64,000 nucleotides of DNA from positions 145,462-209,461 of the forward strand of contig PDHQ01000045.1 in the NCBI GenBank assembly GCA_003339415.1, given 5' to 3'. Positions within the stretch are counted from its first letter, which is position 1, and each line of letters starts with the position of its first letter. Below the pieces are notes generated by a model. It was given only the letters and a program-made list of their open reading frames with translations. It was not told where the DNA came from and searched no databases. This document shows positions 46,440 to 59,135 of the stretch, one piece after another. This DNA comes from Ophiocordyceps camponoti-saundersi (nom. inval.) (Eukaryota > Ascomycota > Sordariomycetes > Hypocreales > Ophiocordycipitaceae). The translations under genes were made by a program, and so were the position numbers.

Positions 46440-47288
46440 TCATTTTCCACACTCCTCAGAAGGCACGGCATCAATCTCATTGCCCACATCTTCCGCAGGG
46501 GCAGAGGACACAACAAGCATAAGGCAAATGCTATCCACGATCATCTGAACACCTGCAGCAATATTGATGAGCCAAAAGCTGACACCACCATTCCACGCCA
46601 GGGGTCCAGTCTTGAAGCAGTGGACGGCGATGCTGGGGATATAAACAACAGGAACGATGATATTGAGAAAACCGATCGCTTTAGGGAACAGTGGTTTGGG
46701 TCGCGAATCAGTCATGATGGCGTACGCAAAAGCAAGATTTTGAGCCATCACGATAGGCCAAGGAAGCGGGATCATGAACCAGAATAGGTCATTCAGTGCC
46801 TGGGTGATTTCCACAGGGCGATCCAGCCGGTAATTCGCAGTAGCTAGGAAGATTCCGGGCATCACGAGGGTGAAGATGACCGCAGCACCGGAGGCTAGCT
46901 GTAGACTGCTGACAGTATAGTTTAGGTTGTGATTTGGAATTCGTCGCATCTGAGCCGATATAGTCACCGTGAAGGGAAGGTAGAACATGCCGGCGATGAT
47001 CATCAAGGCCGCGCCGGCTTGAATGCCCTTCTCATGATTTCGGTAGTGGCTGACCGTTTGTTCGGCATCCCAGGATGGCGGCATAGGGGGGATGAAGTCG
47101 GCTGCTACCATGGCCATGAAATAGAGAAGGATGCAGATGATTCCACTCGAAGCACATGTGTACTGGAAAATCCGATGAGACGTTTGGTGTAGTCGTCTGT
47201 AGCTTTGAGGGGGGTTATCCATGATGACTGACGGGATGCTTGGGGACGGACCACGGAAGCCAGGGGGCAGGGCTGATTGGATAACCAT
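46440..47288 (-). CDS. Multi-pass membrane protein of unknown function in the metabolite cluster
   Basis: Single exon, 282 aa, ATG at 47288 (an in-frame ATG at 47225 could also serve). About 6-7 hydrophobic helices: TCASSGIICILLYFMAMVAA, AALMIIAGMFYLPFTVTI, LASGAAVIFTLVMPGIFLAT, FWFMIPLPWPIVMAQNLAFA, AIGFLNIIVPVVYIPSIAV and WLINIAAGVQMIVDSICLML. The pattern of an extracytosolic PPMPPSWDAEQTV, ALNDLFWF, a P(R/K)xxGFLN and HCFKTGPLAWNG recalls, from memory, a family of uncharacterised membrane proteins that is common in actinobacteria; I know no function. It sits between UbiA and P450 genes and could be a membrane-bound cyclase/isomerase, a transporter-like helper or unrelated. It diverges from the P450 gene across about 1 kb. 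Confidence 0.7.
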   Translation of the reverse strand: MVIQSALPPGFRGPSPSIPSVIMDNPPQSYRRLHQTSHRIFQYTCASSGIICILLYFMAMVAADFIPPMPPSWDAEQTVSHYRNHEKGIQAGAALMIIAGMFYLPFTVTISAQMRRIPNHNLNYTVSSLQLASGAAVIFTLVMPGIFLATANYRLDRPVEITQALNDLFWFMIPLPWPIVMAQNLAFAYAIMTDSRPKPLFPKAIGFLNIIVPVVYIPSIAVHCFKTGPLAWNGGVSFWLINIAAGVQMIVDSICLMLVVSSAPAEDVGNEIDAVPSEECGK

Positions 47289-48274
47289 GCCTTAGCATGT
47301 GAGAGCAGATTCGTCTATATATATACATCAGTAAGGAGTTGTTTGTAATTTCGTCTCGGTTGAAAGTGAACTCTTTTATTCTCCCCTTATATCAACACAA
47401 GACGATGTGGATGCAGCTGATTCGCCGAGTACAGATTGCCCCGGTCACATCAGGGAGGAGTTGGCTTCATCACTCTGATGGGGAAGCGGCCGATTTACTA
47501 TACTGTATCTTGTGAGTACTACCTTGTCTGCAACAAGGTGTCTGTGAGTGTACGTTGGATATACATATGTCTTTAATGCATTACCGACATGAGAGTGTGA
47601 TTGGCTACATACCTACCTACATGAATGAACATGCACGATTGCATATCTCGAGGGGTACTACACGCGGCAACTGAGCTCAGATCTGGTGTAGGCAGAGGCT
47701 TGGAGGATGATATCATCTGCAGTTGACCCGTGACTCGGACGGTTCGACATGTCATTCAGTCTGTCACACCACATACATGTTATATGTAGGCTATATTATA
47801 CGCATATCAACACACGAAAGAGACGCATGAGTCCTCGTGACCATTTTGTCTCTGTTCTTATCTCACGGTTGCCGTCTTGCGTGCTGTTATATGAACCTGT
47901 TGCCTCATACCTACATACGCATATGCGTGAAGCTGATAACTACCTGCAAAGCTGTCCGTTCCCTTCCCATGTTGGCAATCCTTTCCCTTCCGCGATACGC
48001 CTCATAACTCGTTTTGTTGCAGTTAAGTTCTCATCGTGCATGGATTTTTCAGCTCATCTGCCGCAGAACTTTTGACCGGCCTTTTCAACCTGGGCACAGT
48101 GGTAGAGAGCGTGAAATATACAAGGCACACATGAAGGGGGGTTTTTATCCAACCCACCCATTTGGTCTTGAACCTCCGGCTACTGGGACATATTTCGTCA
48201 TCTATCATCTTCTTCTGCTTCTTCTGCTTCTTCTTCGTCTTCATACATTCCGGCCAGCAAAAAGGTTTCTCGCC
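47289..48274. promoter_or_regulatory. Divergent intergenic region between the membrane protein and P450 genes
   Basis: About 1 kb with no supported gene. Contains ATACATATG, CTACCTACAT and short direct repeats; a CT-rich TTCTTCTGCTTCTTCTGC stretch (about 48207-48238) lies just before the P450 start and is probably its 5' leader. Confidence 0.5.
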
Positions 48275-49919
48275 ATGGCACAGTTCCTCCTCCTCCTCCT
48301 CGCTCTCCTGGCATTCCTCTACTACGTCTATCGGCAATGCTTTCGGAAACGGACGGGCCCAGGCCTCCCTCCCGGACCAAGACCGTTACCCATCATCGGC
48401 AACTACATGCATCTCCCGCCGAAAGGGGTGCCCGAGTTCGAGCATTGGCTAAAGCACAAAGATATCTACGGTCCGATCAGTTCCGTCACCGTCATGGGCC
48501 ACACCTTGATCATCATTCACGACCGGGAAGTAGCCAACCATCTCCTTGAGAAATGCTCCAACAAGACGTCAGCCAGGCCGAAAGCGGGATGTGCAGTCAA
48601 GTTATGTGGCTTCGACAAGTTCATACCTTTCAACCAGTGTGATCAAACCTTCCGTCTCGCTCGCAAGATGATGTATCGGGAGCTGGGCTCAAGGGCATCG
48701 GTGGCACATTTCGACGCCATACAGGAGGTCGAGGTCCGGCGCAGTCTTCTGAGGGTTTTGAATAAACCGGAAGATCTAATGCAACATTTTAAAACGTAAG
48801 TGAGTGTGATGCCTTGTTGGAGAAACAAGACAAGAGGGGGAAAGTTGACGATTTCTCTGCAGCCAAATGAGTGCCATCATCCTAAAGATGACTTACGGCT
48901 ATTCCGTCGAGGCTGAAAAGCCCGATCCTCTGGTAGAATTGATTAAGCAGATGTTGGTTAATATTGTGGCGGCAGCTACCCCTCTGACCTGGCTGGTCGA
49001 TCTTATACCTCCTCTCGAATACCTGCCTGAAGGCTTCCCTGGTACATCGTTCAGAAAGACAGCCAGGCAGTGGTACAAGATCACCCGACAAGTCGTCGAT
49101 ACTCCCTACTCTTTCACTCGGAAGCGGATGAAGAGCGGTAGCCACCGGCCTTCATACGTGTCCAAGGTCCTCGAAAATGATGACGGCGGCAACGAAGACG
49201 TCATCAGGATAACGGCCGCAACCATGTATGTCGGGGCTGTTGAAACGACGACGACGGCCCTCAGCACCTGTATCTTGGCCATGATCCAGTTTCCCCAAGT
49301 TCAGCGCAAGGCCCAAGAGGAGATTGATCGTGTGGTTGGCACCGACAGGCTTCCTCGGTCTGAGGATCGGGCGAAGCTACCATATATCGAGGCTTTGGTG
49401 AAGGAGCTTCACCGGTGGTGTCCCGTAGCACCGATGGGCATACCGCATGTCGTCGAGGAAGATATCGTCTATCGAGGCTACCTGTTCCCCAAAGGATCCT
49501 ACCTACTCCCCGCAGTCTGGTGGTTCCTGAACGATCCCGATAGGTATCCGGACCCGAGGTCTTTTAAGCCGGAGCGTTTCCTGGAGACCTCTGATCAAGC
49601 AGATGATCCCTTCAAGATCACGTGGGGCTACGGACGTCGGATATGCCCGGGTCGATTCTTTGCCGACTCTACCATGTTTATCACTCTGGCGCAGATGTTG
49701 GCCGCTTTTAGTATAGGCAAAGCAGTGGATGAGAAAGGGGAGGAGATGGAGACGAGGTTCGAATCTACGCCTGGCTTGATTAACCACCTGAAGGAATATC
49801 GGTATTCTATCATGCCTCGGAGTGCTGGGCACGCGGAGCTGGTTCGGGCGGTGGAGATGGAGCATCCTTGGGAGGAGAGCGATGCTGTTCATCTTGAGTG
49901 GGATAATAGTGATGGTTAA
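48275..49919 (+). CDS. Cytochrome P450 monooxygenase (O-methylsterigmatocystin oxidoreductase-like type)
   Basis: Microsomal haem monooxygenase. Exons 48275..48795 and 48863..49919, 525 aa; the 67-nt intron has GTAAGT and CTGCAG and rejoins as HFKTQMSAIILKMTYGY. ATG 48275 opens a membrane anchor (FLLLLLALLAFLYYVY) followed by the proline hinge GPGLPPGPRPLPIIGN. Conserved sites: I-helix VGAVETTTTAL, ExxR helix KELHRW, PERF motif FKPERFLE and haem loop WGYGRRICPGR with the Cys thiolate. The usual Phe at the start of the haem loop is Trp, a tolerated variant in fungal P450s. The I-helix has a Val between Ala and the acidic Glu. Likely tailors the polyketide or terpene product of the flanking genes. 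Confidence 0.92.
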
Positions 49920-51072
49920 GACGTCTCTGTATAACATGGCTCCTTGGTTTTCACTGTCTCTACAAGCGTTTCAATGACCTCTTCTTGTTCTCCGTGTCTG
50001 AATCGAAAGGTGCTAATCTCGTCTAAGACGAGCGCTTGTGGGTTGTGATGTCTCCTTACGGGTTCATGTGTCATAGAGTGTTGTCAAAAGATATGTATGC
50101 AACAGACTCGTATTACGGCTTGCCATGGCGATTACGATCTCGTTGCATCCATTCATAGGCATGATTCCTTGCAGCAGTTGATGAAGGTGTAGACAGTACG
50201 GCAAAAGTTATTGGCTTCCTGTAGATGAAGATGAAGATGAAGATGATAACGACGTTTACGTACACACATACTTACAGCTGGATTATATGGTATATGCCTA
50301 CCTATTATATATATGCTACTCGCCACTTGAATGTTGCACTGAATTATGCCCTTTTGCTATCAGTATCATGATATGCAAAGTCGTATATAGCTGGGAAAAA
50401 GAGACTTGATTGGATCTCACTGATATCTGTCTGCGACGTTGTTGGTGCCAGATCATTGCGCATCCAACAGACGAGGCAGCTTCACCAATCACCTATGCCG
50501 ATGTTGTCACCCTTACCGATCACTATACCATGTGGACCTACCGCTGTAATTCCTCACTGCAGATCTTCCTATCTGAGACGTCAGTTGTGCAGATATGTAC
50601 TCCGAGGAGCGGATGCCGATGAGCCGCAGATGTAGAGCAAGCCTCGGATTCAACATGACGTACATACATACACGTAGCCGCCCACGGCACCCAGCTTCAT
50701 ACAGATAGAGTGGAGGCTTACCGTTGCCGAGGTGGTCTTGACCGGTTCTGCTCCTCGGATAGTTGTGATGGGTAGCGTAGATCATGGTTCCTTGCCCATG
50801 TTGCCCTTTCACAAGTACTGAGATGTAATTATTACGTCAAGGATTCTGCTTTCCTCTCCTTCTCTCGATATCAGAGATCAATGTACTCTGTTTGACACAT
50901 CCGTGGCGGACAGACATTAAACGCTTTCCAATCAGCTCCTGTTCTGGACCTGTCTTGAGCCACATGCTTGCTTAGCATCTGCTTCCGTGCTCCAACCAAG
51001 CTGGCTTTCCTACAAAACTGAAGTATCGAAAGACTCCAGGAACTGGGGAAACAGGACGAGGAAGAAATCAAG
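49920..51072. promoter_or_regulatory. Intergenic region upstream of the polyketide synthase
   Basis: Separates two genes on the same strand. Contains a (GAAGAT)n run at about 50224-50245 and ATGT-type repeats. No supported gene. Confidence 0.5.
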
Positions 51073-54000
51073 ATGGCTCCCTCTTACGAAATCTCTAGTT
51101 TGGTAAGTTGATCACGGACTTGTACATGTCGTTATGAAACTTAACACTTTTCATCATAGCCAAACGGCTCTTTACCCGAAGCATACAATCCGATCGTCAT
51201 CTGTGGAATGGCTCTACGGCTACCGGGCGGCCTCTCAACGCCCTCTCAGTTGTGGGACTTTATCCTCGCCAAGCGGGATGCTCGATCTAAAGTGCCCCCG
51301 TCTCGTTAAAGCAGCGAAAGCTATCATTCCAAGTTCCCACGACCCGGTACGATCAGGCCAGAGTTTGGATACTTTTTCGATGACTCCGTCGACCTTGGGG
51401 CGCTTGACACGAGCTTCTTCAGCTTCACAAAGGGGGAACTCGGATACGTCGATCCTCAGCAACGTCTTCTTCTCGAAGTCGTCCGTGACTGCTTCGAAAG
51501 TGCTGGAGAAGTGGACTATCGTGGGAAGAATATCGGCTGCTTCGTCGGTTCCTTTGGCGATGACTGGATCGAGAACTTGACACACGATCCTCAGATGTAC
51601 GGCAAGTATGGACTGATGACGGGTGGTGATTACGCCTTACCGAACCGTCTCTCTTTCGAATACGACCTTCGAGGGCCTAGCATGAGCATCCGAACGGCCT
51701 GCTCGTCGTCACTGGTCGCCCTTCACCAGGCGTGCCATGCTATACAGAGAGGTGAATGCTCATCTGCGGTCGTGGCAGGTTGCAACCTCCTGATGGCGCC
51801 GACTATATTCATCGTCATGACTGTAAAGGGAGTCATCTCGGCTGATGCTTCCTGCAAGTCGTTTGACGCGGAAGCAAACGGCTATGGCCGAGCCGAGGCC
51901 GTCAACGCCGTCTATATCAAGCCGTTGAGAGATGCGCTCCGTGACGGCAACCCGATACGGGCGATCATCAGGGGCACGGCCGTAAACAGCGATGGCAAGA
52001 CTTCCGGATTCTCCGCCCCCAGTGCCGTCGCCCATGAAGATCTGATACGCAGGGCATATTCGGCCGCTGGAATCGACAACTTCTCCGAGACGGCCTATGT
52101 CGAATGCCACGGCACCGGCACTGCAGTCGGTGACCCGGTCGAAGCTGCTGGCATAGGCAACGTCTTTGGCGGCGATCGAGGAGTTTATATAGGATCCGTC
52201 AAACCCAATGTCGGCCACTCGGAGGGTGCTTCGGGCCTGACCTCCCTGATCAAGGCCGTGCTGGCCCTCGAACATCAGGTCATTCCGCCAAACATCAAGT
52301 TCAACACGCCCAATCCCAAGATACCTTTCGAGGCGAAGAATCTCAAGGTTCCTACCGAGCCGATTCCATGGCCTGCAGACCGTTGTCTCAGGGCGAGCGT
52401 GAACAGTTTCGGCATGGGAGGGACAAATGCCCATATCGTCCTCGAGTCTGCTGTGAACTTGGCCTCGACAACAACTGCAAGCTTGTCCAAGTCGAGCCCA
52501 ACAGATCAGTTCCCGCATCTACTGGTATTCTCTGCAAACACGACCGCATCTCTCGAGCGAAATCTACAAGAGCTCCAGGAGTATCTGCAACATCATCCCG
52601 ATGCCCTGGCGGACCTCGCCTACACACTGGGGGCCAGAAGAGAACATCTTGCTTTCCGTGCCGCGTCTGTTGTCGACAGTGAGCAGTCAGAAATCACTGC
52701 TGGTCCATCCGTCAAGATCCCCTCGTTACCTCCAGAACTTGTCATGGTCTTCACCGGCCAAGGAGCCCAGTGGCCGAGAATGGGCGACGAGCTCTACAAA
52801 TCCAATGCCATCTTCAAAAGATCGATCCTCCGAATGGACGGGACTCTGCAGACATTACCAGAACCGCCCGCTTGGTCGATTCCCGACGAGATGATGAAGG
52901 GAAAGGGCCAAAGTAATCTGGATAGAGCCTCTTATTCGCAACCCATCTGTACGGCCATTCAGATCGCTCTTGTTGACGTGCTTCGTGAGCTCGGCATCGC
53001 TCCCTACGCCGTGATTGGCCACTCTTCCGGAGAGCTTGCGGCCGCCTACGCAGCGGGAAGGTTGACCTCGAAAGAAGCGTTGATATCGGCCTACTACCGT
53101 GGCATCGTCTCTGAGCAAGTGACCAGGCCTGGAGCCATGGCGGCTATCGGGATGAGCAACAAGGATGTAATGTCGTTCCTCGTACCTGGAGTCGTGATTG
53201 CTTGCGAGAACTCGCCCTCGAGCGTCACCATCTCTGGCGATCTGGATCAGCTGGACAAGGCTATCGAGGCAATAAGGTCAGCTCAACCTGAAGCCTCGAT
53301 TCATCGACTCAAGATTGGAGCGGCCTATCATTCGCAACATATGAAGGATGTCGGAGAAGAGTACTGCTCTCTCGTCGACTGCTTTCTTAATCATGATTCT
53401 TCCTCGAACAAGCTTCAGCATCCAGCTCATTTCTTCTCAACTGTTACGGGAGAGCGACTAGGAGATGACGATATCATCGACTCTCGATACTTGCAGGCAA
53501 ACCTCGAGTCTCCCGTCCTCTTCCAGACTGCTCTTGAAAGCCTCGTGAATTACAGCAGCGACAAGCAGCGGCTCCTATTTCTAGAGGTTGGGCCACACTC
53601 TGCTCTATCAGGCCCGATCCGCCAGACCCTTGATCAGACCTATCGAAGCGGCCATCAGTACATAACGTGCCTTACTCGCTTCAAGAGATGCTCTGAGTCG
53701 TTCCTCTCAGCCTTGGGTCAACTTTACTGTCACGGCATCCGTCTTGACTTCGACGCTCTTCATGCCGATAGAAAGGCGAGGGTGCTGACGGATCTACCGA
53801 CGTATTGCTGGGACCACAGCTTCTCAACCTTGTACGAGCCTCGCCATAACAAAGAGTGGCGGTCGCCTAGATATCCGAGGCACGAACTTGCCGGCGTTCG
53901 AGTCAACGATAGCACCGAGAACGAGCCTTGCTGGAGGAACGTACTTCACCTGGAGCACGTCCCTTGGCTCAGGGATCATAAGATTAGGGGAGCCGTCGTC

Positions 54001-57000
54001 TTCCCGGCGGCTGCCTACCTTGCCATGGTGGGAGCGGCGCTTGGCCAGCTCAACTCGGGCGTAAACGGATACCACGTGCGCAACCTGGTTCTGAAGACGG
54101 CCATGGTTCTCAGCGACTTGCAGTCGACGGAGATTCTCCTGTCTCTGCGCAGAGTTCACGGCAGCGATTGGTACGACTTTGGCATCAGCTCCCATAACGG
54201 AGTTACATGGATAGAGCACTGCTACGGTCAAGCCAGATCGAGCCAATTAGAAGCCATCGTCGATCAGAACGGGGAGGTAGAAAAGCTCCCTCGGCTCATC
54301 CAAGGCCGAAGCTGGTATCAGACGCTGAAAGGAGGAGGCCTCGAATTCGGGCCAGCTTTCCAGCGCGTTGATGACCTCTCCTCTTCGGCTACCGAGCAGG
54401 TTGCCTGTGCAAGGGTCCTGTCTACGGCTGACGAGGCGGAGTATTACCCAGTACATCCCACTACGATCGACGGCTTCTTTCAGACCACTCTTGCTGCACG
54501 TTTCCAGGGACTAGATTGGGAAGCTGAGCGGATTCCTGTTCCGACGAGTATCGGCGAGATTGAGGTCTACGACTGTTCCACTGACCTTGGTGTGAGAAGC
54601 TGGGTCACTGCGTCAAATGGAGACACGATTTTCACCGACGGAAAGGCCTTTGGTTTAGACGGCAGCGTGGCAGTGAGGTTCAAGCAGGCCATACTGCGTC
54701 CGGTGGCAGCAAGTCAGTCAATCAAACCAAGATTGGAGACTCAAAGCGCAGCAAGACTTTACTGGAGTCCTGATCTTCACTTTCTTCGTCTCTCTGATCA
54801 TGTCTCCTCTTCGCTCGGCTGGAAGGAAGATATGAAACTCCTGGACCGCTTAACTTGGGCATGCGTTGACCAGGCCCTTGCCAGCCTCGACGAACATGGA
54901 GTGATGTCTTCCAGCATCCCTCATATGCAAAGGTTTCAGACTTGGCTTCGGAGACAACCAGTTTCCGGTTGCGGATCAAGCCAAGAGGTCGAGACTCTTT
55001 CTGCACAACTCTCGGCCACGCCCGCTGCAGCACCGGCCAAGGCGATGACCAAGGTCTTGGAGAACATTGTACCCTTGTGCAAAGGCGAAGTCGAACCTCT
55101 TGAAGTCCTCATGACTGACGGCGTCCTTCACGAGTTGTACGATTACCTGAACCAAAGCGATTGCCTCGCATTGCTCAAGGCACTCGGACATGCTCAGCCC
55201 AAGCAGCGAGTTCTGGAGATAGGAGCCGGTACTGGAGGGACGACGGCTCAGGTGATCCAGCACTTGATGTGTTCTACGTATACGTTCACCGACATCTCTG
55301 CTGCGTTCTTCCCCGCCGCCAAGAAGCGCTTCAAGAAGCATGAGAGCCTCGTCTATAAGACGCTGGACATCACCAAAGACCCTTGTAGTCAGGGGTTCGA
55401 GCCGGAGTCATTCGATCTGATCATAGCAGCAAACGTCTTACACGCTACGCCGAGTCTTCATGAGACGCTTGTCAACGTTCGCAAGCTGCTGCATCCGCAG
55501 GGCAGGCTGCTGCTTCAAGAGCTCTGTCCGGTAACCAAGTTCGCCAACTTCATCGTCGGCATCCTCCCTGGTTGGTGGGCAGGCGAAGCAGATGGTAGGC
55601 CCGAAGAGCCTTATGTATCCGCCTCGAGATGGGAAGAGGAGCTCAAGCAAGCTGGATTTAACGGACTGGACGATGTTGCATATGATGCAACTCCCCCCTA
55701 TCATGCCAACGCATATATGCTTGCCACTCCCTGCGTCTTGCCCTTGTCCGAATCTTCACAGACTGTCCACAAGTCTGCTTCACTTTTATGCGACGCAGCC
55801 TCAGAAGATGTGGCAGCCAGCTTCCAGAAGGTGCTCTCTGCTAGGGGTTACCATGTCCGGATTCAAGACCTCGAGAGCCCCTTACCCGCAGGCCAACACG
55901 CCCTTGTTCTCGTTGACACCAGGTCCCCTTTCTTCCACGACCTCGATGCTTCCAAGTTCTCGGCTTTTCAGTCGTTTGTGAACCAGCTTCAACTCTCCCA
56001 CTCCGGGGCTTTATGGGTGACGCGTTCGAGTCAGATCGACTGTCACGATCCTCGATTCTCTTCTACCCTCGGCGTCATCAGGACTTTACGCTCGGAACTT
56101 GGACTCGAAATCGCGACATGTGAGATAAACGATGTTAGCGACGAGAACGTTGAGCGAGTCGTAGACGTATTCGACAAGTTCCACTGCCGTCTTGACGGAG
56201 AGAGCGCTCAGCTCGAACTGGAGTACGCCATTGAGGATGATACGGTCTATACCGGGCGGATATTACCGTTTTTCATGAATGAAGAGCTCGAGTCTCTAGG
56301 AGGGTTGGACCTGGAAAGTGATGATACCGTCCTACAGCTTGACGTTGGCACGCGCGGTCTCCTTGAATCTCTGGTCTGGAAGGCTACTGCCAAGCGTCAG
56401 TTACTCGGACATGATGAGGTTGAGATCGAAGTTGACACGGCGGGGGTAAGCCGCAAGGTATGGATCTGCTTGAGCACCTCAGCTTTATATATGCTACAGC
56501 CAAGCTAATGTCACGCAGGATCTACTCGTTGCTTTGAGGACGAGAGATGGCATGATGGGCAGACTGGGTTTCGACGCAGCTGGCATCGTGCGTAGAGTTG
56601 GCTTAAACGTCAGTCATCTATCCCCGGGTGACCGAGTCTTTACCCTTAGTCCTGGCTGCCTGTCTACTTCAGTCGTCACGTCCGCTTCACGATGTGTCAG
56701 AATCCCAGACAGTCTTCCGTTAGAGGATGCTGTAACAATGCCACTGGTTTTCTCCACGGCCATCTACTCCTTGATTGACGTCGCACAGCTGGACAAGTCC
56801 CAAGTCGGTTTACTTCTTCCTCAATCTAAAGACTGAACGCTGACGCTTTCACCCCCAGTCAATTCTGATTCACTCGGCCTGCGGAGGGACAGGCATAGCA
56901 GCAATTCAGTTGAGCAAGATGATTGGAGCGACAATCTACGTCACTGTCGGTTGTGAAGAGAAAGCCGAACATCTCGTGAAAACATACGGTCTCAAGCGAG

Positions 57001-58730
57001 ATCACATCTTCAACTCTCGCGACGCTTCATTCCTCACAGGAACCATGACATTGACTCGTGGTCGAGGAGTTGATCTGGTTCTCAACTCGCTCTGTGGCGA
57101 CTTGCTTGACGCTTCGTGTCAATGCGTGGCTGAAGGCGGAAGAATCATCGACCTTGCCAGAGCAGACACGGCCGAAAACGGACAGCTTCCGTTGCACCTT
57201 TTCAAGCCAAACACTTCTTACAGCGTCGTTGACATGATGGACTTGGTCAGAGTCAAGCCTAGGGAGGGAACTCGGTAAGTGGACGAAACTGACGTTCAAC
57301 GACATCAGCTTCTGACCAAGCCGTTCAGACTACTTCAATCGATCGTGGAGCTCTACAGGCAAGGCCATATCCTGCCCATCACCCCGGCGCAGACATTCTC
57401 TGCCCCGGATATCAAGGACTGCTTCAAGTGCATGCAAAGCGGCCAGCGGATCGGAAAGTTCAGAGTCTCGTTGAAAGCGCAGCCAAGACTCCTACAGCCG
57501 GCATTTGATCCCAAGACGATGACCTTTTCCGAAAACGCTTCCTATCTTCTCGTAGGGGGTCTTGGGGGACTCGGTGCCGGCCTGGCGAGGTGGATGGCTC
57601 AGCATAACGCCAAGCATCTGATCTTTCTGTCCCGCAGCGCCGGAGATGATGCCGACTCGTATGGAAAGCTGTGTCATGAACTTCGAAATCAAGGATGCTC
57701 CATGACGGCGGTTAGGGGAAGTGTCTGCAATCCATCGGATGTCGAACGCGCCATCAAGTCGGCAACGGCACCTCTCAAGGGGATAGTAAACATGTCCCTG
57801 GTTCTTCGGGATAACTCGATCCTCAAGATGTCGTTGGAGGAGTGGAAGGCTGCTACGGAGCCTAAAGTACGAGGCACCTGGAACTTGCACCAGGCATCTC
57901 TGGATCAAGACCTCGACTTCTTCCTCCTCTTCAGCTCCATGTGCGGCATATTTGGAATGCCAGGACAGGCCAACTACGCTTCTTCGAATTCCTTCGTCGA
58001 CGCTTTTGCCTTGTATCGTCATCGATGCGGCTTGCCTGCTTCCGTCCTCGATCTCGGCGCAGTGGAAGGGATAGGCTACGTTGCCAAGAACCCGCAAGTC
58101 TTGGAATCGTCCAAGTTGATAGGCGACGTCCGCATGACGCAAAAGGAGTTGTTTGACGCCCTTACAGTCGCCATATGCAATGGTCTCCCGTCTCGGGATC
58201 GTACGAGCCGCGGCTACGTGAATCCAGCTCAGATTCTCACATCCTTCAGAAGCATGGACCAAACCGCCGACTTGTGGGACGGCAAATCGCACGTCTTCGA
58301 CAACCGTTTCGCTACCTACCGTCGTCACACCACCGACGCCCCCCTCGCCAACGGAACGGCATCGAAGACGAACGAACTGGCGCAATTCGTCACATCAGCG
58401 GCAACCAAGTACGACACCCTCTCTCAGCCTCAAGCTGGCGACTTCGTAGCCTCGCAGATCGCGAGGGCCATCTTCGACTTGCTGATGAAGCCTGTGGAGG
58501 ACGAGTCTGAGATTGACCTCTCGCGCTCGCTTTCTGACATTGGTCTTGACAGTCTTGGAGCGGTTGAACTGCGCTCTTGGTGGAAGGTTACGTTTGGGCT
58601 GGAGATTAGCGTGCTTGAGATTATGTCGTTTGCGAGCTGTGGTGCGCTTGGGCAGCATGCTCTGAGGGGGTTGGTGCAGAGGTTTTGGCCGGAGAAGATT
58701 GAGGGGGAGAGGGAGACTGGGAGGGGATAA
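51073..58730 (+). pseudogene. Highly reducing type I polyketide synthase (KS-AT-DH-MT-ER-KR-ACP) with one in-frame stop
   Basis: Iterative fungal HR-PKS. Exons 51073..51102, 51160..56457, 56519..56803, 56859..57274 and 57329..58730; introns of 57, 61, 55 and 54 nt all keep frame, 2476 codons. KS: Cys 191 in TACSSSLVALHQA, His 327 in ECHGTGTAVGDP. AT: GHSSGELAAAYA, Ser 632. DH: His 950 in WLRDHKIRG, and HPTTIDGFF. MT: VLEIGAGTGG, about 1361. ER: HSACGGTGIAAIQL in exon 4. KR: GGLGGLG about 2086, Tyr 2226 in GQANYASSN. ACP: IGLDSLGAVEL, Ser 2418. There is no thioesterase, which is usual for HR-PKS. The only fault is TAA at 51307-51309 (codon 60), where the family has Tyr/Phe in the KS N-terminus. 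Every other catalytic motif I could read is intact, so the break is recent or an error. Confidence 0.9.
51307..51309 (+). other. In-frame TAA stop in the KS domain of the PKS
   Basis: Sits between VPPSR and SSESYHS in an otherwise unbroken frame that runs from exon 2 start (51160) to 56457. No GT..AG pair of plausible intron length removes it: the nearest, 51292-51314, is only 23 nt. A TAC or TAT (Tyr) codon is one transversion away. Confidence 0.85.
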
Positions 58731-59135
58731 GGGGGAGGGCTGCGGCGGATGGGTACGAGTTATGTCGTGGTCGTTTGAGGCTGCCAGCTTATATTGTGCA
58801 GGAGGCAAAGGCATAGAAGGGGATGACATTTATGTCTATATATGTGTGTGTTGGTGTGTGAGCATCTATGAGTTATCCCACAGTTCGTCTCGTGCCTTGT
58901 CAGACGCTGTCAGGGGGGGATGTGAAGTTAACAATATATCCTTATAGCGTTTTAGAATTCGGGACATACAACTAGCATCACGAGGCATAACGGTTATGAG
59001 GGGTTGTCCTCTCCCTACTTGTCTACCTACCTTCGCCGGCAACTCTGGCTTACATCTCAGCTGAGCATAATCTATTTATTGTTTGTACGGAAGGGCATGA
59101 AACAGTTGGCTGAACCGTCATCATCATCATCATCA
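58731..59135. other. Convergent intergenic region right of the PKS
   Basis: 3' untranslated regions of the PKS and of the small membrane protein gene. Contains a (CAT)n run at about 59118-59137. No further gene supported. Confidence 0.5.

Noticed and set aside
51134..51580. 148-aa plus-strand ORF at the PKS start
   Set aside because: Out of frame with the KS domain, whose conserved motifs are in the other frame.
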